Assembly (NCBI RefSeq): GCF_003236295.1
Contig: NZ_POTW01000012.1
Coordinates: 45,792-109,791 of the forward strand
Direction of reading: 5' to 3'
Source of the DNA: Jiangella anatolica
GTDB taxonomy: Bacteria; Actinomycetota; Actinomycetes; Jiangellales; Jiangellaceae
Length of the DNA: 64,000 nucleotides
Shown here: one piece after another, positions 41,974 to 50,480 of the stretch
Position numbering within the stretch: position 1 is the first letter of the stretch
Layout: each line of letters opens with the position of its first letter
The notes under the pieces: model-generated
What the model saw: the letters and a program-made list of their open reading frames with translations, nothing else
Databases searched by the model: none
What the model was told of the DNA's origin: nothing
Translations under genes and position numbers: made by a program

Positions 41974-42996
41974 TCAGCGCCGAGGGTCGACGATGAACTT
42001 CACGACGTCGGCGTCGCCGTTGCGGCGCATCGCCTCGTCGAGCCCGTCCAGGCCGACGCTGCCGGTCACCAGGGCGTCCAGGTCGGCGGGGTCGGACTCC
42101 GCGAGCGCGATCGCCGTCGGCCAGGTGTCGACGTAGCGGAACAGGCCCTCGAGGCGCAGCTCGCGGCTCTGCACGAGGAACAGGTCGAGGTCGACGCGGG
42201 GCGAGCCCATGCCGACCAGGACGGCCGTGCCGCCGGCCCGCAGCGCGCGCAGACCCGCGTCGATGGCCGCCGGTGCGCCGGAGGCGTCGACGAACGCGTC
42301 GACGGACTCCTCCTCCAGCCGCTGCTCGAGCGGGTCGATCACCCGGGTGGCGCCGTGCACTGCGGCGACGGCGCGACGCGCCGCCAGCGGATCCGACGCG
42401 ACGACGACGCTGGCGCCGTGCGCCCGGGCCGCGGCCGCGGTGAGTACGCCGATCGGGCCGGCGCCGGCGACGAGGACGGCCGAGCCCGGCCGCACCCGGG
42501 CCTTGCGCACGGCCGCGATCCCGACGCTGAGCGGTTCGAGCAGGGCGGCGGCCGCGTCGGACATCGTGCCCGGCACCGGATACGCGAAGTCGGCCGGCAC
42601 GACGAGGTACTCGGCGAACGCGCCGTCGACCGGGGGAGCGGAGCAGAACTCCATGCTCCGGCACAGGTTGTAGGCGCCGGTCAGGCAGTACCGGCAGCGA
42701 CGGCACGGACGCTGCGGCTCGACGGCCACCCGCTCGCCGATCCGCGACTCGTCGACGGCGGAGCCGACGGCGACGATCTCGCCCGCCGCCTCGTGCCCCA
42801 GCACGAGCGGCTCGTCGACCACCAGGTCCCCGACGCGGCCGTGCTCGTAGAAGTGGACATCCGAGCCGCAGAGCCCGACGGCGATGAGCCGCACCAGCAC
42901 GTCGTACGGCCCCGGCCGCGGCGTCGGGCGCTCCCGCACGACGAGCCGCCGCGGCCCCAGGAGGACGGCGGCCCGCATCGTCGCCGGCGTCGTCAC
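41974..42996 (-). CDS. Zinc-dependent sugar alcohol dehydrogenase (sorbitol dehydrogenase-like)
   Basis: 340 aa MDR dehydrogenase. Catalytic zinc motifs are VGLCGSDVHFYEHG and LVLGHEAAGEIVAVG; the structural zinc lobe is PCRRCRYCLTGAYNLC; the coenzyme motif is VLVAGAGPIGVLTA. The VHFYEHGRVGD pattern is that of sorbitol/L-iditol/xylitol dehydrogenases. It probably interconverts a polyol or aldonic acid and a keto sugar in sugar locus 2. The GTG at 42996 overlaps the stop of the DapA-family gene (GTGA), as at many junctions here; ATG at 42978 would give a protein six residues shorter. Confidence 0.9.
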   Translation of the reverse strand: MTTPATMRAAVLLGPRRLVVRERPTPRPGPYDVLVRLIAVGLCGSDVHFYEHGRVGDLVVDEPLVLGHEAAGEIVAVGSAVDESRIGERVAVEPQRPCRRCRYCLTGAYNLCRSMEFCSAPPVDGAFAEYLVVPADFAYPVPGTMSDAAAALLEPLSVGIAAVRKARVRPGSAVLVAGAGPIGVLTAAAARAHGASVVVASDPLAARRAVAAVHGATRVIDPLEQRLEEESVDAFVDASGAPAAIDAGLRALRAGGTAVLVGMGSPRVDLDLFLVQSRELRLEGLFRYVDTWPTAIALAESDPADLDALVTGSVGLDGLDEAMRRNGDADVVKFIVDPRR

Positions 42997-43946
42997 CGTC
43001 CGCCGCCGGCCCGGGCGCCGGAGGCCAGCCCCAGGCTGTCGATGTACTCGGCCAGGTCGACCAGCGGCCGGCCCTCGTGGTCGCCGATGTCGCTGGGCCG
43101 CCACCGGCTGACCGGGCGGATCCGCAGCCGCGAGCTGTGCGCGAGCAGGTACTTCGCCGACGCCGGGTAGCGGCTGTTGATGGAGTGCTCGGCGACGGTG
43201 AGCAGCCGCTGCACGGCGAGCACGTCGTCCTCGGGCGCGTCGTCGACGTGGTCGCACAGCCAGGCGACCAGCTCGGGGTAGATGCTGGCCGCGTAGCCGC
43301 TGAGCCCGGCCGCGCCGAGCCGCAGCGACGCCGTCAGCGACGAGATCTGGGCGTTGTACAGACCCAGCCGGGTGCCGGCCATGACCTCGAGCCGCTCGCG
43401 GATGACGTCGGTCGAATGGCTGGTGTCCTTGAAGAACACGAACCGGCCGGTCCGGGCCAGCCACTCCACGGTGGGCAGCGGGCACAGCCGCTTGTACGGG
43501 AGCGGGCACTCGTAGAGGCCGAAGTCGACATCGGGGTTGGCGTCGAGGATCGCCGCGACGGTGTCGCGCCACCGTTCCTCGGTGTCGGCCGGCCCGGCGA
43601 CCAGCGAGGCGATGAGCACGACGGCGTCGACGCCGGTGCCGGCCATCGCCTTCACCGAGTCGATCTGCGCCTGGACCGGCCCACCGGCGACGGCGGACGC
43701 CACCACCGGGACCCGGCCCGCGGCCCGGTCGACGACCCGGCGGGCCAGTGTGCGCCGCTCGTCCTCGGTGAGGTCGTACATCTCGCCGGAGAGCGCGACG
43801 GTGAAGATCCCCGCGGCGCCGCCGTCGACCAGCCAGTCCGTCATCTCGTCGACCTGCTCCCAGTCGACGGAGCGGTCGTCGTGGAAGGGGGTCAGCATCA
43901 CCGGCCAGGCGCCGCGGGGAAGCGGCGCCGAAGCTGCGTCGTGCAT
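42993..43946 (-). CDS. DapA-family lyase/aldolase
   Basis: 317 aa class I aldolase-like TIM barrel. The Schiff-base lysine is Lys173 in RFVFFKDTSHS, and Tyr145 in FGLYECPLPYK matches the catalytic Tyr. The N-terminal VMLTPFHDDRSVDWEQVDEM and GIFTVALSGEMYDLTEDER are the family's substrate-side motifs. In this context it may cleave or dehydrate a 2-keto-3-deoxy sugar acid rather than make dihydrodipicolinate. Stop overlaps the dehydrogenase start downstream, and it is 33 bp after the MalG-type permease gene, so it belongs to the locus 2 operon. Confidence 0.88.
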   Translation of the reverse strand: MHDAASAPLPRGAWPVMLTPFHDDRSVDWEQVDEMTDWLVDGGAAGIFTVALSGEMYDLTEDERRTLARRVVDRAAGRVPVVASAVAGGPVQAQIDSVKAMAGTGVDAVVLIASLVAGPADTEERWRDTVAAILDANPDVDFGLYECPLPYKRLCPLPTVEWLARTGRFVFFKDTSHSTDVIRERLEVMAGTRLGLYNAQISSLTASLRLGAAGLSGYAASIYPELVAWLCDHVDDAPEDDVLAVQRLLTVAEHSINSRYPASAKYLLAHSSRLRIRPVSRWRPSDIGDHEGRPLVDLAEYIDSLGLASGARAGGGR

Positions 43947-43979
43947 GGAACTCCTCGTCGTCGGGAGGGAGGCGGCGGC

Positions 43980-44822
43980 TCAGCCCTTGAGCGCGCCGGT
44001 GACCAGGTCCAGCCGCCAGTAGCGCTGGAGGGAGAGGAAGAGCGCGAGCAGCGGGAGCACCGAGACCAGGCAGCCGGTGATCACCACGTTGTAGACGTTG
44101 ACCTGGTCGTTGCCCTGGCTCATCAGCGAGTAGAAGCCGACGGTCAGCGGGAACATCTCGGTGCGCGAGAGCATGATGAACGGCAGCAGGAAGTTGTTCC
44201 AGATGCCGACGAACTGCAGCAGGAACACGGTGATCAGGCCAGGCACCATCGGCGCCAGCGCCACTGAGCGGAAGATCCGCCACTCGCCGGCGCCGTCCAG
44301 GCGGCCGGCCTCGAGCATCTCGTCGGGCACCACCGCGGTGGCGTAGATGCGGCACAGGTAGATGCTGAACGGGCTGATGACGCTGGGCAGCAGCACCGAC
44401 CAGTAGGTGCCGGCCAGGCCGATCTCCGACAGCAACAGGTACTGCGGGATGGCGAGGATGACGCCGGGGATCAGCACGCCGACCAGCAGGAAGTGGAACA
44501 CCAACTGCCGGCCGCGGAACCGGTACTTCGCCAGGCCGTAGCCGGCCAGCGCCGACACCGCCGTCGCCAGCAGGGCGCCGCCTCCGGCGAAGATCAGGCT
44601 GTTCAGGCACCAGGTCCAGAACGCGCCGCCGCGGATCGAGCCCAGCTGTTCCAGGTTCTCCGTCAGGCCGCCGGAGAAGCTCGGCCAGAGCGAGAACGTC
44701 GTGAACAGCTCGCCGGCGTTCTTCGTCGAGGCCGTCACCAGCCACACCACCGGCAGCAGGCAGTAGGCGGCGCCGAGCAGCAGCACGGCCGTCGGCCAGA
44801 AGGCGCCCCGCTTCGCGGTCAT
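43980..44822 (-). CDS. Carbohydrate ABC transporter permease, MalG type (locus 2)
   Basis: 280 aa, six helices, the first TAVLLLGAAYCLLPVVWLVTA followed by the short STKNAGELF pattern typical of MalG-type subunits. The EAA loop is EAGRLDGAGEWRIFRSVALA. It forms the channel with the MalF-type subunit whose gene ends 1 bp upstream. No ATPase gene is present. The operon is regulated by the palindromic operators next to the binding-protein gene (inferred). Confidence 0.92.
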   Translation of the reverse strand: MTAKRGAFWPTAVLLLGAAYCLLPVVWLVTASTKNAGELFTTFSLWPSFSGGLTENLEQLGSIRGGAFWTWCLNSLIFAGGGALLATAVSALAGYGLAKYRFRGRQLVFHFLLVGVLIPGVILAIPQYLLLSEIGLAGTYWSVLLPSVISPFSIYLCRIYATAVVPDEMLEAGRLDGAGEWRIFRSVALAPMVPGLITVFLLQFVGIWNNFLLPFIMLSRTEMFPLTVGFYSLMSQGNDQVNVYNVVITGCLVSVLPLLALFLSLQRYWRLDLVTGALKG

Positions 44823-44823
44823 C

Positions 44824-45747
44824 TCAGTCCTCCCCGAACGCGCGGCGCTGCAGCACCCGGAGCAGGCCGAGGGAGGCGACCAGCGTGATGCCGGTGATCA
44901 CCATCGACGACGCCGCGGCCGAGAACAGGTCGTTGGTGACGAAGGCGTCGCGGTACACCTGCATCATCGGGACCCAGTCGGTGCTGATGGACGTGGTCAG
45001 CGTGAGCAGCGTGTTCGGCTCGTTGAACACCTGCAGCGCGCCGATGATCGTGAACAGGCCGGTCATCACCAGGCCGGGCACGATGAGCGGCACCTTGACC
45101 CGCAGCGCCAGCTGCACCTCCGAGCAGCCGTCGATCCGCGCGGCGTCGTAGATCTCCTGGGGCAGCCCGCGCAGCGACGTGTAGAGGATGATCATGTTGA
45201 AGCCGACCGCTCCCCAGACCGACACGTTGGCGACCGAGAAGTAGACCGAGACCGGCCCGAGGAACGACGGCTCGGGCAGCCCGAGCGCGCCGGCCGCGTC
45301 GGTGAACGGGCTCACCCCCGGCAGGTACATGAACCCCCACATCAGCGCCGCGATGACGCCGGGCACGGCGTAGGGCACGAAGATCGCGATGCGGGAGAAC
45401 CGCTTGAGCCGCGTGGTGGTGTTGTCCAGGAGCAGCGCGAACACCAGCGCGAGAGCCATCGTGACCGGCACCGTGATCAGCGTGTAGGCCAGCATCCGGC
45501 CCAGGCCGGCCAGCAGGGCCGGATCGCTCAGCACGTGGGCGTAGTTGTCCAGGCCGACGAAGACCTCCCGGCGCACGCCGAGCCCGGAGCCGCTGACCTG
45601 GGTGCCGCGCAGGCTCAGCCACAGGGTGTAGACGAGCGGCAGCGCGATCAGCCCGGCGGCCAGCAGCACGGCCGGCGCGACGAAGAGCCAGGGTGCCGTC
45701 CTCGGCGCGAGCGACGCCGAGGACCGGCGGGACGTCGTGGCGGGCAC
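44824..45747 (-). CDS. Carbohydrate ABC transporter permease, MalF type (locus 2)
   Basis: 307 aa. First helix WLFVAPAVLLAAGLIALPLV, then LWLSLRGT and FVGLDNYAHVLSDPAL. The EAA loop is DAARIDGCSEVQLALRVKVP. GTG at 45747 lies 2 bp after the binding protein stop and gives a normal cytoplasmic N-terminus; the longer frame upstream is shadow. Pairs with the MalG-type subunit downstream. Confidence 0.92.
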   Translation of the reverse strand: MPATTSRRSSASLAPRTAPWLFVAPAVLLAAGLIALPLVYTLWLSLRGTQVSGSGLGVRREVFVGLDNYAHVLSDPALLAGLGRMLAYTLITVPVTMALALVFALLLDNTTTRLKRFSRIAIFVPYAVPGVIAALMWGFMYLPGVSPFTDAAGALGLPEPSFLGPVSVYFSVANVSVWGAVGFNMIILYTSLRGLPQEIYDAARIDGCSEVQLALRVKVPLIVPGLVMTGLFTIIGALQVFNEPNTLLTLTTSISTDWVPMMQVYRDAFVTNDLFSAAASSMVITGITLVASLGLLRVLQRRAFGED

Positions 45748-45749
45748 GG

Positions 45750-47060
45750 CTACTCGGACACCTCGTAGCCGGCCCGCTCGAGGTCGGCGACGGTGTCGGC
45801 CTGCACCTGCGCGAGCGCGTCGGCGAAGCCGGACCGGGCCGAGACCGCGGCGCTGAAGTGGTTGGTGAAGGAGTCGAAGGCCGCCGGTACGTTCGGGCCC
45901 CAGGTGACCGGGACGGTGACCTCGTCGATCTGCGCCGCCGTCCGGTAGAAGTCGGCCTGCTCGGGCATGAGCGCGGTCGCGCCCTGCAGCTCCGGCAGCT
46001 CGCGGCCGGACAGCGCGGCCGGCCAGATGCTCGCGTGCTCGATGTAGGCGTTCAGGGCCTCGTCGGACGTGTTCAGCCAGAGCGCGAACTCGCGGGCCTC
46101 CTCCGGGTGGTCGGTCCCGGTGGTCACGATGGTCGCGCTGCCGCCGAGGACGCCGGACGCGGGGTCGGCCGGATCCCACTGCGGGAGCGGGACGGCCGCC
46201 CAGGAGCCGACGGTGTCCGGCGCGTTGTTCGCCAGGATCGGCGGCGTCCACACGGCGCCGATCATGCTCGCCAGCGTGCCGTCGGCCAGCGCGGCCTGCC
46301 ACTCCGGCGTGTAGGTCTTCATGGTCGCGACGACGTCCTCGGCGACCAGCCCCTCCCAGAAGTCCGCGACCTGCCGGCTGGCGTCGTCGTTCATGTCGAC
46401 CGACCAGCCACCCTCGCCGTCGACGGACCACCAGGACGCGCCGGCCTGCTGCGCGAGACCGGCGAACAGCTGGGCGTCGTTGGCCGGGAACGTCGACAGG
46501 TACACCGAGGGGTCCGCGGCGTGCAGGTCACGGGCGACCTGGGCGTACTGCTCCCACGTCGTGGGGACCGGCAGGCCGTGCTCGGCGAAGACGTCGGTCC
46601 GGTAGAAGAGGAACATCGGCGACGTGCCCTGCGGTACCGCGTAGTTGACGCCGTCGAGAGTGGTCATGGTCCAGGCCGGCGCCGCGGTCTCGTCCTCGCG
46701 GTCGCCCATGATGTCGGTGACGTCGGCGGCGATCTCGGAGATGATCAGCGCGGGCAGGTCCTGGTACGTGGTGTTCGACAGGTCGGGCAGGTCGCCGGCC
46801 TGGTCGGCCGCGGTGAGCTTGGCGACGATCTCGTCGCCACCGGTGGAGGTGTTGACCCGCACCTGGATGTCCGGGTGCGACTCGTTCCAGACCTCGACGA
46901 TCTTCTCGATGTTGGGCGCCCACGACCAGTACGTCAGCGTGACCGGCTCACCGGCCGACTCGGCGCCGCCGTCGTCGGACGAGCAGGCCACCACCAGCAT
47001 CGAGGCCGCGAGCAGCCCGGACACCAGCCGGACGGCCGCGAGGCCACGGGATCGCGTCAT
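45750..47060 (-). CDS. Sugar ABC transporter substrate-binding lipoprotein (locus 2)
   Basis: 436 aa family 1 binding protein. Signal with lipobox (LVSGLLAASMLVVACSS). The mature protein starts EPVTLTYWSWAPNIEKIVEVWNES, and later has NYAVPQGTSPMFLFYRTDVF and the SSDEALNAY-like hinge. The ATG at 47060 gives a normal signal peptide; a GTG 27 bp upstream has no ribosome site and is not chosen. A perfect 18-bp palindrome (47116-47133) lies 56 bp upstream, the probable operator of the locus LacI. It is the first gene of the import and catabolism operon running to about 42 kb. The ligand is unknown. Confidence 0.92.
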   Translation of the reverse strand: MTRSRGLAAVRLVSGLLAASMLVVACSSDDGGAESAGEPVTLTYWSWAPNIEKIVEVWNESHPDIQVRVNTSTGGDEIVAKLTAADQAGDLPDLSNTTYQDLPALIISEIAADVTDIMGDREDETAAPAWTMTTLDGVNYAVPQGTSPMFLFYRTDVFAEHGLPVPTTWEQYAQVARDLHAADPSVYLSTFPANDAQLFAGLAQQAGASWWSVDGEGGWSVDMNDDASRQVADFWEGLVAEDVVATMKTYTPEWQAALADGTLASMIGAVWTPPILANNAPDTVGSWAAVPLPQWDPADPASGVLGGSATIVTTGTDHPEEAREFALWLNTSDEALNAYIEHASIWPAALSGRELPELQGATALMPEQADFYRTAAQIDEVTVPVTWGPNVPAAFDSFTNHFSAAVSARSGFADALAQVQADTVADLERAGYEVSE

Positions 47061-47115
47061 CTTTGACACCAGCTCTCTGTTGGGCACCGCCGGGAGGCGG
47101 CGTCGAGACGGTCAA

Positions 47116-47133
47116 ATCGTTACCGGTAACGAT
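47116..47133. promoter_or_regulatory. LacI-family operator of locus 2, main site
   Basis: ATCGTTACCGGTAACGAT is a perfect 18-bp palindrome with a central CG. It lies before the binding-protein gene of the locus 2 importer. A degenerate site TCGTTACCGCTCACGT is at 47193-47208 and another close match is at 48344-48359. The LacI gene at 47272-48306 lies between them. Confidence 0.85.
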
Positions 47134-47192
47134 TGGGGATGGCCGCGATGCTAGGCGAGCGCGGCGGCGCGGCGCAAGGTTTCCGGCAAAAT

Positions 47193-47208
47193 TCGTTACC
47201 GCTCACGT
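47193..47208. promoter_or_regulatory. Degenerate second operator copy of locus 2
   Basis: TCGTTACCGCTCACGT matches the main operator core TCGTTACCGGTAACGA at 12 of 16 positions, mostly in the left half. It lies 76 bp from the main site, so cooperative binding is possible. Confidence 0.4.
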
Positions 47209-47220
47209 TTCGCCCAGCGC

Positions 47221-47278
47221 CCCATGATCATCAACCTTCCGTGTCGTCATGGCAGCACAGAAGGTTGATGATCATGGG
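47221..47278. repeat. 19-bp perfect inverted repeat overlapping the LacI stop codon
   Basis: CCCATGATCATCAACCTTC (47221-47239) and its exact complement (47260-47278) enclose a 20-nt spacer, and pairing can continue inwards through GTG/CAC. The LacI gene's TGA (47272-47274) lies inside the right arm. No T-tract follows, so it may be a repetitive palindromic element as well as a terminator. Confidence 0.75.
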
Positions 47279-48306
47279 AGCTCAGGGGCGGGGCCGCTGG
47301 AGGCGCGTGGCACCAGCTCGGGGACGGGGAAACGCGGCCTGGCATCGACGTCGGGCTGCTCGATCATGGTGATCAGCGAGCGCATCGCCGCCGCGCCGAT
47401 GGCCTGGAAGTCCAGGTGGACGGTGGTGAGCGGCGGGTGGAAGAAGGCGGCCTCGGGAACGTCGTCGTAGCCGACGACGCTCACCTCGCCGGGGATCGCG
47501 ATGCCCTGCTCGTGCAGCCAGAGCATGAGCCCCAGGGCGAGGCGGTCATTCGCGGCGACCACCGCGGTGACGCCGCCGGGCGCGAGCACCTCCGGCGCCG
47601 CGGCGTAGCCGGACCGCGACGACCAGTCGCCGGCGGCGACCGCCAGCGGCTCGAGCCCGGCCGCGCGCATGGCGTGCGCGTACGCGTCGGCGCGCTGACG
47701 TGCGGCGACCCAGGCCGGCGGGCCGCCCAGGTGGGCGATGCGCCGGTGCCCCAGGTCGGTCAGGTGCCGCATCAGGGCGTGCACGCCGACCGGGTCGACG
47801 CCGTCGGCCTCCGGGCGTTCGGGCAGATCGGCGTCGCGCACGACGACCACCGGCGCGTCCGTGCGCAGGCCCTCGAGCGCGTGGTCCAGCGCCTCCGTCG
47901 GCGCCGTCGCGAGGATGCCCTCGATGTCGCGGTTGCCCAGCAGGTCCAGCGCGTCGGTCAGGTCGCCGTCGTCGACCGGGTCGAGGCTGACGATGTCCAG
48001 CGAGTAGCCGGCGGCACGGGCCACCTGGCTCGCGCCCTGCATCATCTTCCCCGGTCCGGTGCCGGACAGCTCGTAGCCGAGGGCGGCCAGCCGGTACGTG
48101 CGGCTGGTGGCCAGCGACCGCGCGGTCTGGCTGCGGCGGTAGTTCAGCTCCTTGAGCGCGGCCTCGACCCGCTCGCGGTTGCGCGGTCGCAGCCCGCCCT
48201 TGCCGGCCAGGAAACGCGACACGGTCTGGTGCGAGACGCCCGCCATCCGGGCGACGTCGTAGATGGTCGCGCCGCGTTTGTCGGACGCGCCGTTGCCGCC
48301 GCTCAT
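47272..48306 (-). CDS. LacI-family transcriptional regulator (locus 2)
   Basis: 344 aa. HTH at residues 14-34 (TIYDVARMAGVSHQTVSRFL), hinge with SQTARSLATSRTYRL, then the ligand-binding domain (GYELSGTGPGKMMQGAS, LGHRRIAHLGGP, VVAANDRLALGLM, VVGYDDVPEA). Start ATG at 48306 follows GGAGAGG; 168 more in-frame codons upstream are not coding. The protein is flanked by palindromic operators on both sides, which suggests it represses both the importer operon and the divergent aldo/keto reductase gene, and itself. The inducer is unknown. Confidence 0.92.
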   Translation of the reverse strand: MSGGNGASDKRGATIYDVARMAGVSHQTVSRFLAGKGGLRPRNRERVEAALKELNYRRSQTARSLATSRTYRLAALGYELSGTGPGKMMQGASQVARAAGYSLDIVSLDPVDDGDLTDALDLLGNRDIEGILATAPTEALDHALEGLRTDAPVVVVRDADLPERPEADGVDPVGVHALMRHLTDLGHRRIAHLGGPPAWVAARQRADAYAHAMRAAGLEPLAVAAGDWSSRSGYAAAPEVLAPGGVTAVVAANDRLALGLMLWLHEQGIAIPGEVSVVGYDDVPEAAFFHPPLTTVHLDFQAIGAAAMRSLITMIEQPDVDARPRFPVPELVPRASSGPAPELP

Positions 48307-48343
48307 CGGACCTCTCCTTCCGCAGGCGTCCGCCCATGATAGA

Positions 48344-48359
48344 ACGTGACCGGTAACGA
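48344..48359. promoter_or_regulatory. LacI operator between regulator and aldo/keto reductase genes
   Basis: ACGTGACCGGTAACGA matches the core of the main operator (47116-47133) at 14 of 16 positions. It lies between the divergent LacI (start 48306) and aldo/keto reductase (start 48397) genes, where it could regulate both. Confidence 0.75.
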
Positions 48360-48396
48360 AACCGACTCGCCGTGCCTCGACGGGAAGTAGAAGCCC

Positions 48397-49386
48397 ATGA
48401 TCCATGTCCCGGACCCCGGCCGCTACGACCGGATGACCTATCGGCGCGCCGGACGCAGCGGCCTGCGGCTGCCCGCGCTGTCGCTCGGGCTCTGGCACAA
48501 CTTCGGCGACGCCCACGCGCCGGCGACGCAGCGGGCGATCGTCCGCCGCGCGCTCGACCTGGGCATCACCCACTTCGACCTGGCCAACAACTACGGGCCG
48601 CCGTACGGCTCGGCCGAGCGGACGTTCGGCCGGATCTTCGCCGCGGACCTGCGCCCGTACCGCGACGAGATCGTCGTGTCGACCAAGGCCGGGTACGACA
48701 TGTGGCCGGGGCCGTACGGCGACGGCGGCTCGCGCAAGTACCTGCTGGCCTCGCTCGACCAGAGCCTGGCCCGCATGGGCCTGGATCACGTCGACGTGTT
48801 CTACTCGCACCGGTTCGACCCGGACACCCCGCTGGAGGAGACGATGGGCGCGCTGGCCAGCGCCGTCCAGCGGGGCAAGGCGTTGTACGTGGGCGTGTCC
48901 AACTACTCGCCGGAGCAGACGTCACGGGCGGCGGCGATCCTGGGCGAGCTCGGCGTGCCGCTCCTGCTCCACCAGCCGCGGTACTCGATGCTCGACCGGC
49001 GGCTGGAGGACGGCCTGGCGGACCAGCTGGACGAGCTGGGCGTCGGCGCTGTCGTCTACAGCCCGCTGGCGCAGGGCCTGCTCACCGACCGCTATCTCGA
49101 CGGGTCGGTGCCGGCCGACTCCCGCGCCGCGACCAGCCGGTTCCTCGACGCGAGCGCGATCGGCGGCGACTACCTCGACCGCGCCCGCGGCCTGAACGAC
49201 CTCGCCGCCGCCCGCGGGCAGTCGCTGGCCCAGCTCGCTCTCGCCTGGGTGCTGCGCCGCCCGACCGTCGCCTCGGCCATCATCGGCGCCAGTTCGGTGA
49301 CCCAGCTGGAGCAGAACCACGCGGCCCTGCGCCGGCTCGACTTCGCGCCGGACGAGCTCGCCGCCATCGACCGGCTCACGGGCTGA
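48397..49386 (+). CDS. Aldo/keto reductase (YghZ/GPR-like)
   Basis: 329 aa. A TIM-barrel NADPH-dependent reductase; THFDLANNYGPPYGSAE carries the catalytic Asp and Tyr, EIVVSTKAGYDMWPGPYGDGGSRKYL the Lys and the loop specific to the YghZ subgroup, and VDVFYSHRFDPDTPLEET the His. These enzymes reduce L-glyceraldehyde 3-phosphate and similar aldehydes. The start follows GGAAGTAGAAG. Divergent from the locus 2 LacI, with an operator copy between, so it is probably co-regulated with the importer and reduces a sugar-derived carbonyl. Confidence 0.9.
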   Translation: MIHVPDPGRYDRMTYRRAGRSGLRLPALSLGLWHNFGDAHAPATQRAIVRRALDLGITHFDLANNYGPPYGSAERTFGRIFAADLRPYRDEIVVSTKAGYDMWPGPYGDGGSRKYLLASLDQSLARMGLDHVDVFYSHRFDPDTPLEETMGALASAVQRGKALYVGVSNYSPEQTSRAAAILGELGVPLLLHQPRYSMLDRRLEDGLADQLDELGVGAVVYSPLAQGLLTDRYLDGSVPADSRAATSRFLDASAIGGDYLDRARGLNDLAAARGQSLAQLALAWVLRRPTVASAIIGASSVTQLEQNHAALRRLDFAPDELAAIDRLTG

Positions 49387-49392
49387 CGCCGG

Positions 49393-50400
49393 TCAGGCCG
49401 ATTCGCGCCACAGCGGCCGCGGCGTCACCGTCCGGACGATCGACGGGTGCGGCGGGGGCTCGCCGCCGTCGAGCAGTGTGCCGACGATGCCGGCGGCCTC
49501 CTCCGCGAGCGCGCGCCGGTCGATCGACAACGTCGACAGCGGAGGAGTCATGACGGCGCCGAGGGAGAGGCCGTCGACGCCGACGACGCGCAGGTCGCCC
49601 GGCACGGCGACGCCGTCGAGCTGGGCCTGCTGCATCGCGCCCATCGCCATGAGGTCGTTGAACACCAGGACCGTGTCGACGTCGGGATGCGCGGCGCGGA
49701 GCCGGGCGAGGCCGTCGGCGCCGCCCCTGATCGACTCGTCGGCGACGACGACCGCGGCCGCGGAGTCCGGCCCGGCGTGCCGCTCGTACGCCTGCCGCCG
49801 GAACGTCGGCCGATAGCGGCCCGCGCCGTCCCCGGCGGCCGGCGCGGCGAGCTCGACCAGGCCGAACCGCCGCGCCCCGCGGGCCCTGAGCTCGTCCAGC
49901 AGCGCCTCGATCGCGGTGTCGAAGTCGAGGACCACCGCGTGCATGCCGGGCACGGTGGCGGGCCGTTCCATCTGGACCAGCGGCACGCCGCGCGCGGCGG
50001 CCACCAGCGCGGCCTCGTCGCCCGGGAAGTAGCCGACGATCGCGTCGGCCTGGCCGCTGAGCGCGGCGACCAGCTCGACGGCGTCGCCCTGCTCGTGCGA
50101 GGCCATCAGCACGTGCCACCCGCGCGGCGCGACCACGTCGAGCAGCTCGGCCGCGAGCTCGGTGTAGTAGGGGTTGCGCAGCGAGCCGAGGACCAGCCCG
50201 ACGGCGCGCGTCTTCCGGCGGGCGGCCAGGTTGCTGGCGAACCGGCTGGGCCGGTACCCGAGCTCGGCCGCGGTGCGCAGGACCAGCTCGCGGGTCCGCC
50301 GGCTGATCTCGGGCAGGCCGTTCATCGCCCGGGTGACGGTCTGCCGGGAGACGCCGGCGGCCGCCGCGACGTCCTCGATGGTGATGCGGCCGCTGCCCAT
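49393..50400 (-). CDS. LacI-family transcriptional regulator (beside GH42)
   Basis: 335 aa. HTH at residues 5-25 (TIEDVAAAAGVSRQTVTRAMN), hinge PSRFASNLAARRKTRAVGLV, and the sensor domain (VVLDFDTAIEALLDEL, DTVLVFNDLMAMGAM, VVGVDGLSLGAVMTPPLST). The start ATG at 50400 is preferred to the upstream 50421 because AGGGAGGG precedes it and the HTH tail is of usual length. It is divergent from the GH42 beta-galactosidase gene with a perfect palindrome between them. Probable repressor responding to a galactoside. Confidence 0.92.
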   Translation of the reverse strand: MGSGRITIEDVAAAAGVSRQTVTRAMNGLPEISRRTRELVLRTAAELGYRPSRFASNLAARRKTRAVGLVLGSLRNPYYTELAAELLDVVAPRGWHVLMASHEQGDAVELVAALSGQADAIVGYFPGDEAALVAAARGVPLVQMERPATVPGMHAVVLDFDTAIEALLDELRARGARRFGLVELAAPAAGDGAGRYRPTFRRQAYERHAGPDSAAAVVVADESIRGGADGLARLRAAHPDVDTVLVFNDLMAMGAMQQAQLDGVAVPGDLRVVGVDGLSLGAVMTPPLSTLSIDRRALAEEAAGIVGTLLDGGEPPPHPSIVRTVTPRPLWRESA

Positions 50401-50444
50401 GCCGTCCCTCCCTTGACCCACCTTCCGGGGCCAGCGTAGCGTCG

Positions 50445-50460
50445 CCGTGAACGTTCACGG
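50445..50460. promoter_or_regulatory. LacI-family operator before GH42
   Basis: CCGTGAACGTTCACGG is a perfect 16-bp palindrome with central CG, placed 20 bp before the GH42 start and 44 bp before the LacI start. A repressor bound here would block both divergent promoters. Confidence 0.85.
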
Positions 50461-50480
50461 AACGCGACGGAAGGGCTGCG

